Part shown: piece by piece, positions 32,945 through 43,449 of the stretch
Layout: every line of letters starts with the position of its first letter
How positions within the stretch are numbered: position 1 is the first letter of the stretch
Assembly: GCA_958496175.1 (NCBI GenBank)
Contig: OY292277.1
Span: forward strand, 44,341,050-44,405,049
DNA from: Sisyra terminalis
Taxonomy: Eukaryota; Arthropoda; Insecta; Neuroptera; Sisyridae
Length of the DNA: 64,000 nucleotides
Direction: 5' to 3'
Notes under the pieces: generated by a model
Databases searched by the model: none
Told to the model about the DNA's origin: nothing
Seen by the model: the letters and a program-made list of their open reading frames with translations, nothing else
Program-made: the position numbers and the translations under genes

Positions 32945-35420
32945 GCCCGTTAAATCGTTTTTGGTACATACGGAAAATACATATGTAAACATAATGCTAT
33001 TGGTTTGTAAGGCAAGAAGAATTTCGTTATAAAATTTTAGGGGAATATACAGAGCTTTTTGAGACATTGAGCAAACTAAAAACCCAAAACTTGGAAAATC
33101 AATAAAAAAAATTGTTTAGATAACTATATTAACTAAATATGGTCAATACATTAACTATTACGAATAATTTAATATTAAAAATTATTTTTTTACATATTTA
33201 GGGGTCATGACTTTCAGATAACATTACCATTTTAATCAAATTGTAAAACGATTGAAAATAGAAACCGTACAAATCTGAAATTCAATTTCATTTTTCGTTA
33301 AATCTGAATAAAAGTCACAAAGAAAAAAAAATTTAAATCACTCGAACTTTGGAAATTGAAGAAGAAAATTCCAAAGGACACAATTAATATAAAATGGACT
33401 CATAAAAGTCTTTGATGTCCGTAAATTGTAATAGCATCATAAAAAATATTTTTTATTTGTTTTTCAAAGGTTTATTCCTCCGATATTGCCAGTCTTTAAC
33501 TCAATGTTAGACACCGTTTTATTCAAATTATATTTTGCTACCAAGAAAACTAAAGGTAAAACTGAAGATATCTACAAGCGCGTATATAAGAGCGAAAGCT
33601 CTATGGCGACTTTATCTTTTTTATTTGGCCGTAAAAATTGTCAAAAATCACCAATTTTTTTCTGGCAGGTCTACAGATATTTCCTTTTAGATAAAACTAC
33701 TGTTACGTTTATATTAAATTTTTATTAAGGTCATGGCTGACGATCGACGGAAAACTGCCTAAAGTTTTAATCAGATAAACGGCGAAAAATAGTGAAATGG
33801 GCGGCTGGTCGATGAAAAGAATTTGTGAGGATTTGTCGCGATTGAAGCTGGACAAATTTATAAATTTTATAGTTGTTAGTATAATTTTCAGGTTTGCAGT
33901 ATTTATAATTACAACAATGCAATGAAAAATCAATCATTTGTAAATCGTGCTTTGCTTACGAAATTTTTTTTTGAGTAGTTTACATCAAATCATAATTCAT
34001 TTTTCAATTGAAACAAAATATGCATTGCTCTTTAATATTAAGGGAAGTTTTGCTTAAGCTTCTAGAAAACTTGAAGGGAAATTCTTTTTTTTTCACAAGT
34101 CCTACAATGGATATCTCCATCTGTATAGAGGTAAATAAATTAGTGGTTTATAATTGTGCTTTAGTGAACAATTCTTGAAAGACACGGAAAATTTACTTCC
34201 TTAAATAATAGAGTATTAAACAATGTTTTTACCAAAAGACCTAAATTACACTAACGAAAAACTTGATCATTATTTATATAAATAAGCACAGTTTCCGTTT
34301 GGAACACGATATAATCCCAACAGGAAAAAAGGTACAAGAAAGTTGTATGATTTGTATTTTATAGATCATTAAAAGTTGCAATATGAAACTTGCGCTAGTT
34401 TATATACATAAGAAAAGAAAGACAAACACAACAACATGATTTTCTATTCTCCACATATTTTATACACATAATACGTCGCTATTGTAAACGAGATACTTGC
34501 ATTTAAAATAAAACGACCATTATGAGAGAAGTTTCGCACACAAAATTAATTTTAAAGTTAACGATATCGAAAAAATTTGTCAGAAAAACAAGTATTTGGT
34601 GAACGTACACGTTCATAGGACTTGGGACCAAACGAGGCGTTTTATTTACAAAACGGAAAAGGGGATAAGACAACAATGAACTTGGAAAACAGTTTCTTAG
34701 TGTCGAGCTTTTTATTAGAGCTTAAATGTGCTCTTTCATGGAATGAGACTAGATATAGTATCGGTACTTTTGTTGTGAAAACGAGCCACGTTCTGACAAC
34801 AACACACCCTCTTCAACCCTGTTCACAGTTGGCGTTGATGATTTTCATCGTTACTCTAACGACGGTATATACCTTAAGAATATGTGCCCTACTCTAAATA
34901 AGGCCCAAATTTAATGAAAGTAGTTTAGCCGAACGAAAAAATTTTATGTTACCATTAAAAATAAGGTTTATGTACGTACATGGCTTACGAAAATATCCTC
35001 AGCCACGTTTTTTTCCTCGTTTCTTATACGTAAAATTAAATGAAAACAGATTTTGAATATTCGCATTTAGACCGCAAATTGCATATTGGGATGCATTTAG
35101 TCTCGTTTTGCTTACATTATGCAGTTATTTCTCGGCTAAAATTGCTCTTTAAGGTTGAAAATGGGAAATGTAAAGTCGTATGAGTTTGTTATTGCTCTTT
35201 ATGAAGCCATTGTTGAGAGTTTAATTTTACGAAAAATAAAATCAATTTGAAACCAACGACAAAATTATTTGAATTTCCAGCTTAGAAAAACAATATTGAA
35301 GTACCAACCATACGAAAAATGAGTGACAATGAAAAAGTATCTCAAATTTCTTAATAAAAGTTTTGGATCAAAAGCTTGAAAACGTAATCAAAATAAGATT
35401 TTTTCGCTGACTGAACAGTT
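32945..35420. other. Stretch with no recognised gene
   Basis: The plus-strand frames at 33486-33725 and 34622-34894 (the latter 91 residues with a hydrophobic C-terminal third) are unlike any family I recognise and lack flanking splice signals. No repeats with clear ends. Confidence 0.35.
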
Positions 35421-35555
35421 ATACTGTGTATACAATATATAGAATATATTGCGGTCCAATTTATGTAGTATAATTTAATATAACAATTTATAAAAATTAT
35501 ACCATATACACATAAATTTGAACAGAAGTTCAAACAAAAATATTTGTGACGTATT

Positions 35556-35603
35556 GCCCAGATACGTGTTTCGATTACCAAGCAATCTTCCTCAGTGGTC
35601 ATC
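35556..35603 (-). ncRNA. Hammerhead-like motif, F5 copy 1 left arm
   Basis: Minus strand: CTGAGGA (35589-35595), A, a 6-bp stem GATTGC/GTAATC with loop TTG, GAAAC (35568-35572), then ACGTATC|TGG. TGG after the predicted AUC cleavage triplet pairs with CCA before CTGAGGA. Stem III would be short and imperfect, as in the other families. Confidence 0.45.
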
Positions 35604-35735
35604 AAGTAGTTTGGATCGTTCCATGACTGCTTTGTGATGATTGGATATTGGATATTGCATGGTTGTTTTGCCCAGATACGTCTGGAATTCGAATCATCAC
35701 AAAACAGTTACGGAGTGATCCAAACTACTTGATGA

Positions 35736-35779
35736 CCATTGAGGAAGGTTGCTTGGCAATCGAAATACGTATCTGGGCC
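35736..35779 (+). ncRNA. Hammerhead-like motif, F5 copy 1 right arm
   Basis: Plus strand: TTGAGGA (35739-35745, first core C changed to T), A, stem GGTTGC/GCAATC with loop TTG, GAAAT, ACGTATCTGGGCC. Stem II compensates a change seen in the left arm, which suggests the hairpin was under selection before insertion. Confidence 0.4.
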
Positions 35780-35856
35780 ATACGTCACGAATATTTTTGT
35801 TTGAACTTATGTTCAAATTTATGTTTATGTTATGATTTTTATGTATTATTATATTA

Positions 35857-36559
35857 AGGGTGGATCATCGTCAGAACGTAAAAAAAATGACTTTTTTAAA
35901 ACTGCTGCCATTTTTTTTTTAGAGATATTAAAAAACCGTCTTCGGCATGTAAAAGTTGAAGTTTTGAACTTTTTTTTTTATTTACCTCGATATGTCCCCC
36001 CTCCCGCTTTTACAGCGCTTTGAAAAAGGGTCCTCAAAAATGAGGAGGCAAACGGGAGACAAGTTTTCTCGGAAACCGGAAGTCGGATCATGATTTTCTA
36101 AAGAATGTAAGTTTTGGTAATGCGTCTTCTTGGTACTGAATCTCAAAAATCCGAAAAAAGTTGAAAATTCACAAAATGGCGCGACTTTGAAAAAAAAAAC
36201 GACCTTTTTTTGGACCTTTCCCCCCTCTCCCACTTTGAGGGGGGGGGAGTTTGGCCAATTTCAGAGGTTCAGTACTAAGAAGACGTGTTCAACTATAACA
36301 CTCTCCAGTTTCAAGTCTATCCGTCGGATAGTTTTTAAGAAATCTTGTCTCCCAGTTTTAAAAAGTTAATTTCGAGAAAAACGTATTTAAAGTTTTTTTA
36401 AGATATTTTTTTATGTTATTATCAACTTATTCAATTTTTATCAGTGAAAATACATTAGTCAGCTATTCCAATCCTTTTAACATGTTATTCTTGAATGTTA
36501 TAAGAAGACATTTATGGAAAAAAAAATCGATTTTATTTTTTCTGACGGTGATCCACCCT
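35857..36559. mobile_element. 703-bp TA-flanked MITE nested in family F5
   Basis: The ends are inverted repeats of AGGGTGGATCAYCGTCAGAA, flanked by TA on each side (35855-35856 and 36560-36561). The partial copy of the host element at about 55370-55390 reads attatattaaattatac without the insert, so the empty site is preserved in the same window. TA duplication suggests Tc1/mariner-type mobilisation. The inside has C- and G-runs (36225-36250) and no transposase frame. Confidence 0.85.
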
Positions 36560-36619
36560 TAAATTATACTACATAAATTGGACCGCAATATATTCTATAT
36601 ATTGTATACACACTTAAAA

Positions 36620-39560
36620 TCGTACTTTTATTGATTTTTGAAAATATTTTTTTTTCCCGAAAGACGTGAAATTGTAGCGTTTATAAACAATGGCGTAGCG
36701 AATGATTTTACCAGAAATTTGCCGCTCTTTCATCTTTAGTCAAGAAAATTGTGAAAAATCAAATACCTTTTCTTTACTTATTTATGAATGTTCTTTTCTT
36801 GTATTTCTTAAAGCAAAATTTTTTATGAAACTATCAATATCAATATGCCGTTCCATTTTCAAGTACCGGAGGGGCTATGACCCCTCCGATACCTACCACG
36901 CTATGCTAATGCTATAGGCTACTTAACATTTTCGGTAAAGTATCAACATTTTCTCAAAAGTTACAATGTAACGAGTTAAACGCGTCTTATATACATAGTA
37001 TGGTATATTTTCATAAGAGTCTTTCATATATTACGTCATTTCATATTTAATGATTTTGAACCCCTTTTGACATTAATTGTTATAAAGGTCTTTCCCCTGG
37101 CTTAATTGATCCTTAATTGATCCTACTAATACCAAGCAACATAAAATAAGAAAATAATGAAAAGTAAAGGTGATTTCTAATTGAAGAAGATCCTCTCTTA
37201 ATTATTGTTCAACATAATTGCCTAACCCCTCACCCTCTTGATCGGCCAATTGTTTATCAAACTTTCAACAACAATTGCATAAGAATGAAAAGCCTAAAGA
37301 TGTCTTTTGAAATATATTCAATTGCAAATTCTAGAAGAACTAAAGAGCAGAAGCGTTCCACCCCAAGCATTCGAAAGTTCTCGTAATTTTTTTTAAATTA
37401 AATTAAACTGGACAAGAAAGTAATAAACTACTTACTTATGGTACAATTTCAATTATAAAGTATTCTGACATATAATAATAAAATATAATTATAACGATAA
37501 TAATTGTTGCCAGATTTCTGCCCCTCTAAAAATACCATCGTTTACTGTATACAGTATCGATACAGTATCGGGAAATATGCTTAAAATATTGATAAAAAGA
37601 TAAGACACCCACTGTAGGTGTATTATGGCGCCAATTCATGACATTATTCAGTACTGCACTGCAAATTCAGTACAGTTTTCAACAATTCAAATTATATACA
37701 TCCGATACTCCTACTCCTGGGGAACCAAAATTTTGTCGTACATTCTTATAATATTCTTGAATATCAAAAATTTTAAATGAACCATATATAAAATAGTTTA
37801 TAATTTATAACAATAATAAGAAATATTTGCGTAGAACGGAAGAAGGATGGCTAATTTTTTGGAATATTTTAAATTATTTATATATTAATTAACACTTTAA
37901 AGTGAATGTAAACATTAACGCCAATGCATTAACGTATTTTTATTGTTAATGCATATGTGCAAACGTTTATGTACCTCCTAACGTATATACAATTTTTTTT
38001 AGTATCGTAATCACCTACACAATACAGGAGAGAAAACTGTATATATTGATTGCATTAAGGAATAATATTTAATGTTATGAGCAAATTTTTCTTCTATTTT
38101 CTCCCCCTGTTCCACAGAATTTGCTTGATTAACATGAAGTTACCAAAAATATTTAAACGTTTGATCTTTTCCCATATGAATTTCAGATAAACCAAAGGCT
38201 TTGCCTTTCGTAATTCTTCATCTCATTAAAGTAATTAATGAAAAAAGTTATATTTATTTAACGTGGAAAATAGGCTTTTCGACTGCGATAAAGTTTCGAG
38301 ACAGACAAATTCTTTGTTCGATCGCTTTTACGTAACAAATTTTAGACGTTGCGTGGTAAAAAGTTCAGTTTAACGCTTTTTTAAATTCAATTACCTGCTA
38401 TAAAAATATAATTAATTAGCCTTCCCTTCATTTCTTAGATTTCTTCAAGTGAAAAGCAAAATGGATGGAAAACGGCAAAGTTCCGAACGGGAAAACGAAC
38501 GGGAATGGGAGGTGGGTGGGTGGGTGTCGTTCGTTCATTATTTGTAAAAAGTTCTCGAGTAAGTAATTATTAAACTAATTGTTGAAAAATTTATTTTTAC
38601 TTGTCTTTTACGGGAGAAAATGCTCGTTTTCACTCAATTTTCTGCTCGGCACGTTTCAGAATTGGAAATTTTCCGATTTTTGATGGAAGGAGCCGATTTT
38701 TTGTCCAATAAATTCCTTACTTTAGAATTCTATGTTTATGTTTTCCTTAATTCAATTGTGGTTTGTTGAATTAATTAAAAACTACTTATTTTAAATGTTA
38801 TTTAATTTCTAGAAATGTTTTATTAAAGTTTAACAACTTTAAGCTTTAAGAGAAATGGGTGAAAAGAAAGGTTGGGTTAAAGATATTTTTTATTCAATGT
38901 CAAATAAGAAATAAAAATGTCGTTGGAATCAGTGGGAAATGCCCAGAGGAGCTTTTTTACTGTAACTACAGCCACTACCGAAGAAGGTATTTGCCATTTG
39001 TGCCATTCGAAACGTCTGCTTTTCAAGGCACATTGGAGAAATTAAATTATCTCATTTCAATGTTTGAATTGAGAGGTAAAAACCATCTTAAAAATGCTAA
39101 CATTTATTTTAAACTAAAACAAACTTAATGTAAGAAGAAAAAGACGTTTATTAAATGTAATATTTGAACGATCTTATCAATGAAATTATCGATAAATGTA
39201 TCATTCAATATAAATTATTTAGTCAGGGTTACTGTATGGAAGTTTTAAGATTCGGATTTCGGATATAAGTAATAGTAACCTAATGGTTGTATTTACAATA
39301 ATTGCAATTTATTAATGCTATTTTAATGCATTTATTTTCAAGTAAAACCGTTGAATTTTTAAATATAAATAAAAAGCTGATTCTTTGCGATGCCATAAAA
39401 AAATAGCTTTCAAGCCGTAAATATCGAAAGTTATATACATAATCATAAATAAAAAATCATATCTCCAGGAAATGCAACGGTAAAATGTTCCATTAAGGGT
39501 TATGTTGATTTTTTCAGAATTTTTTTTTTCAGTCTTTTGATATGAAATTAATATTTGTTT
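36620..39560. other. Stretch with no recognised gene
   Basis: Includes a TATAC/GTATC-rich palindromic patch at about 37545-37575 and a GGTGG-repeat run at about 38505-38530. A plus-strand frame at 38859-39125 (89 codons) matches no family I recognise. No coding exon could be supported. Confidence 0.35.
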
Positions 39561-39565
39561 AGTTT

Positions 39566-39711
39566 TAGGGATTGCAATCCCGTACTGCTTCCAATTCTGC
39601 GGGATTTTTGTTGGGTTGGTTTCGTAGCAGCGGGATCCTAAAAGGGCCTAAAATGGAGCTGGATCCCGCTGAATCGCGGGATCTCACTTTGCTGGATTGC
39701 AAATCCATCTA
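39566..39711. mobile_element. Short hAT-like MITE
   Basis: A 146-bp block begins TAGGGATTGCAATCCC and ends GGATTGCAAATCCATCTA, imperfect inverted repeats. Flanks tttagttt (39558-39565) and tttcgttt (39712-39719) match at 7 of 8 positions. Internal GCGGGATC words are also inverted around the centre. Confidence 0.6.
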
Positions 39712-40299
39712 TTTCGTTTCAACCCTAAAAGTTATAAGAAAAAGTCGCATGAAAGTATTAAAAAGATTTAACTAAAATGTTGATATTTTTAAGATATCTA
39801 ACTATATTGTAATAAATTCGACTAAAGTTTTTGTTACATATCTGGAATATATTGGAAGTTTAAGAAATGATTGTTGATGAGTTAAGGGTCAAAAAACTTC
39901 AGATATGATGGCAGTTGCTCTCCAAAAAGGGGTTGAAAATTAAGAATATTGGTTAATCTGTATAGGGTTGTTTTGAACTTCAAATGGTCCAAGCGATACC
40001 ATCTCCTTGTAATATGTTTATTTTCCCTGCAGAAAATAAAGAAGGCATAAACTAATGGACCAAAAAAAAAATATTTTTCAGTAAAAATTCGAGTTTTTAA
40101 TCAAATCTATGAACCATTTAAGTCTAGAACCGACTATAGATGTGCCGATGTACATAATACTGGATTGAATAACCGAATACACTAACAATGAGCAAATAAA
40201 GTCCTTTAATTACAATTTAGGAGATAAATTCTCAATACCTTTGAAAAAATATAAAAAAAGTTTTCTTCACCTGGTAAGAAATGATACCAGAGTTCTGGT

Positions 40300-42930
40300 T
40301 AGTCTATTAACAAGGCACTACAATTTGAGAAAGAATGTTCAAACTATAGGGATGAAAAATGAATCAAGTACTTATAAAAATACGACGAGGATAATATTTT
40401 TTCAATCGTTTTGACCCTAAATCGGATTAAATAATATCCACACTATTGGGGCAAAGGAAATAGGACCTTACGGTTGTGAAAGAATGGGTATAGCAGGGTT
40501 TGTATGGGAAAACTACCCCCGCGGCTTTTTCGATTCAAACTCAGGGGATCGTTTGAAATTCGATAAGAAAAAATGAAAATTAAGAAACAGTCTTTAAAAA
40601 TTACTTTTTATGGAAAAATTCATTGAAGTAATAATATATTTTTATTAGCTTTAATAATCGGAGTTTTTCCATATAAACCCTGTAATACCCTTTGAGCGAC
40701 ATATTTAATCATTTGCAACTTGTTTTCCATCCCCTCAATTTTCAACCCTTTATGAAGGGAAAATATCAACTTATAAATACGGTGGTACCCAATTGCTTTT
40801 TGTTCCGTTAAATATCGACAATTACTGTTCAAACTATCGGTATACTCGTTTTTATTTACGGTTTCGGTTATAAATCGGAAAAATGGATTGAAAAATCCAC
40901 TAATTTATGAAGAATTTCTTTCTTGGAGATTAAAGGGCTTATTTTTAAAACATTGTTCAAGTAGACGTTCGGTTTACCAGCTTAGGTCATGTTTTTTTGA
41001 CAAACTTTTATATGCACACTATTGGGGAAAATTAAGTAGGACCTTGGGATAGCGAAAGACATTTGAGTTCCAAATTTAATCATTTGTAGCGTTTTTTCAC
41101 CTCAAACGTAGCCCAACAGTGCCTTAGAACGCCAATGGAAACTAATCTACCTCTACCCCTGAATTTTCAACCCCTTTTGACGGACAAATGTTAACTTATA
41201 AATACAATGATATCCAATAGATTTTTGGTCCTTGAGTTACTATTGGTATAGGGGAACCTGGGGCGGAACGGGGACCTAAGTTTTAATTACAATTTACGAG
41301 AGATTTAAAGAAACAATCTCATTGTTTTGTAATTTATATATTTATTTAATTCATTCTTTACAAATAAATAATGGTTTTATTGATTTAAATTAATAATTGA
41401 TATTAAAATTTAGGTTTCAAAAACAAATGGATATTTCCCATTCTGCCCCACCCTCTGGGGCACAATGGGAAATGAGTCTGGGGCGCAATAGGATACTTGT
41501 TATTGGCTTAGTTCACAGATGAAGATACTGTCATCATCGTGTTTAGCCCAGCACATGCCAAATGTGCCCATTTTTGACAAATACTGCAGGAACACCAGCT
41601 TTCATTAGATTTGGAGTTTAAATCCTGACAGTATAACCAGATTACCTCTGCATTTTCCGACCTTTCTTATATATGGACTGTCGGCTAGTTTTCCTTATAT
41701 GTGTACGCACTATCTGCTGATAAAATAAAAATGTCTATCTGAATGGGAAATACTATCTGAATGGTGTATCCCATTCTGCCTCACCCATTGCGCCCCAAAG
41801 CACCTTTCCCACAAGCACGACTATTATGGCAGGATATATTGGTTATATTTAAATTATCACTGGGCTTTTAGTTAATCAACAGTATGTTTTAACAAATATG
41901 TCATGTTAATATTCGGACAAAAAATAGAACAAAGGATAATTACCTTAGAGTTACTTTGCAAAAATTAGAATTCGGATTCGTTTATTTCGACTTTTGATAA
42001 AAATAAAAACAACTGTACTCTTTACTGACGATAGCCACTTTTTATTATGTAGCACAGTTAATTGAACATTGAGTATGATTTTTACGCGTTTATGTCACCT
42101 GTAACAAGCGCTAATTCCATTTCCCATTCCGCCCCGGTACCCCATTCCGCTCTGTGTTCCCATACATATATTTAAGGCTAAAGATAACATTTTTTTTTAC
42201 CAATTATTTTTACTTACAGTTTGGGAGAAAGTTTTATAAGGTAATTCAATACAATACAAGGGTTGTGAGAGTATGGATTGAGATTATTCCTTTATCCTTT
42301 GTTTGCCCCTTTCAAGCTCAAAGTGAAGGATAAAGATATGGTTTAATTTTTTTTTATAAGGACTGCCCAAAATTAGGTATCATAAGGTTGCCTACGAACG
42401 CTTTGTGTTGATTATTCCTTCGGTAGGTTTCAATAATCGATGTTTTGTTTGATTAAGCTTTTTAAGGTTTCAAATCTCTTCTACCCGTGAATTTTCCTAC
42501 CCCTTTCGAAGGACAAATGTTGATTTTTAAACACAATGATATCCTAGAGCTTTTTAGTTCTTGAATTACGAACAGTTATTCTTCAAATTATCAGTATACC
42601 ATACTCGTATTTAAGGCTAACAATAAAATTTCATCTACTAAATATTTTTGGACACAATTTTAGAGAAAGTTTTAAATGGTAATTCGGGGGGTTGTGAGAG
42701 TCGGGATTGAGATTGTTAGTTTTTCCTTTCTTGGTTTTTTTAAAGCTTTAAGTAGAATATACCTAAAGATGTGGTTTTATTTTTTTTTATAAGGACTACA
42801 TAAGATTTGGCATCGTAAGAGTATCCAGGGGCGTTTTGTATTGTTTTTTTCTTCAGTAAGTTTCAACAATCGATGTATTATTTGATAAAAAAATTAAGGT
42901 TTCAAACTTTAATGATTTAGAAAGAACAAC
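40300..42930. repeat. Degenerate tandem array, unit about 430 bp
   Basis: Landmark phrases recur at a fixed step. ACAATGATATCC occurs at about 41203 and 42531, with the diverged match ACGGTGGTACCC at 40778. AAGGTTTCAAA lies at 42464 and 42896 (432 bp), and TTTTTATAAGGACT at about 42352 and 42785 (433 bp). Steps are about 425-433 bp once the 911-bp insert at 41251-42161 is removed. That gives roughly four or five old, diverged units. The array stops just before the heat-shock-type promoter on the minus strand. Confidence 0.7.
41251..42161. mobile_element. GGGGCGGAA-type TIR element inside the tandem array
   Basis: Left end GGGGAACCTGGGGCGGAACG and right end, on the other strand, GGGAACACAGAGCGGAATGG are imperfect inverted repeats. 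Subterminal copies of GGGGCGCAAT/CATTGCGCCCC-like words lie inside both ends. ATA precedes and follows it, a possible 2-3 bp target duplication. Superfamily not identified; no transposase frame. Confidence 0.65.
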
Positions 42931-42959
42931 AGTGGGCTTAGTATTGTGACGTGACGTCT

Positions 42960-43170
42960 CAAAACTGTATTGAGATGGCGTTATTCGTTCTTTAATTTCT
43001 TTTGGAAATAAATAATCACTTTCACATTTCACAATCACTTTATTAAAACACTTGTCAAAACAATCACTTAAATGACAATAATCACTTTTAATTCAAATCA
43101 TACTAAAAATCGCTTTGTTGTAACGAAAATTCAAATCAGAATTTCCGATACAGAACTCTAATACAGAACC
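42960..43170 (-). ncRNA. Leader-like sequence downstream of the heat-shock-type promoter
   Basis: From about 30 bases past the TATA box the minus strand reads GTTGACGGTTC and then an A-rich run with repeated AAGTGATT/AAGTGTT words. This resembles the leaders of insect hsp genes. No ATG opens a heat-shock protein: there is no hsp70 or small-hsp coding sequence, and the sequence passes into the tandem array. If transcribed, the product would be non-coding. Confidence 0.3.
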
Positions 43171-43192
43171 GTCAACTGGCTTGACTGAGCGC

Positions 43193-43440
43193 CTCATATA
43201 CCCGCAATCCAACATTCTAGAATATTCCAATGTTTGCGAACGTTCCACCACCTACTAGATGTTTCAAGAACAATCTATATGTACATTCGCATTGGTGGGA
43301 GAGAGATAGAAGTCACTCAGCCAATCGCGTGCCGGCATGGCACAAAAAGAGAGACAGACTTTGTCCCTTTCTGTTACAGTATCATTGTTGTTCTTCGGTC
43401 GGGAATTTGGCCTTGCCCTTACTGACCTAAAATTGGTCCT
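43193..43440 (-). promoter_or_regulatory. Heat-shock-type promoter (HSEs, GAGA, CCAAT, TATA)
   Basis: A TATA box, TATATGAG (43193-43200), precedes GCGC on the minus strand. Fifteen bases upstream lies a perfect three-unit heat-shock element TTCtaGAAtaTTC (43215-43227), then GAAcgTTC (43238-43245) and TTCaaGAA (43263-43270). Further upstream are GAGA tracts (about 43299-43308 and 43345-43356) and CCAAT boxes in both orientations (about 43292 and 43321). HSE trimers next to a TATA box with GAGA sites are the known layout of Drosophila hsp promoters. Heat induction is inferred. It could also be an LTR or a captured hsp70 5' end. Confidence 0.55.
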
Positions 43441-43449
43441 TAAAGATCA

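Larger units (their letters stand above)
35425..36612. mobile_element. Inverted-repeat element, family F5 copy 1, split by a nested MITE
   Basis: The outer ends GTGTATACAATATATAGAAT (35425 on) and ATTGTATACAC (about 36602-36612) belong to arms that also share GGTCCAATTTATGTAGTATA, ACATAAATTTGAACAGAAGT and GCCCAGATACGT in inverted order. The right arm is cut at 35856 by a 703-bp element and resumes at 36560. Without the insert the element is about 480 bp. Both arms carry a hammerhead-like motif. A partial copy is at 55121-55430. Confidence 0.75.

Noticed and set aside
34622..34894. 91-codon plus-strand frame with hydrophobic C terminus
   Set aside because: No conserved motif, no splice or promoter context; cannot be told from chance.
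40300..42930. CRISPR-like array
   Set aside because: Units are about 430 bp, diverged, without short repeat-spacer structure, and the genome is eukaryotic.
42853..43038. Minus-strand 61-codon frame after the heat-shock-type promoter
   Set aside because: It has no ATG start, does not match any heat-shock protein and runs from leader-like into array sequence.
43230..43430. Two overlapping plus-strand ORFs (63 and 66 codons)
   Set aside because: They overlap in different frames the HSE/GAGA promoter-like block and have no family resemblance; the regulatory reading explains the composition better.
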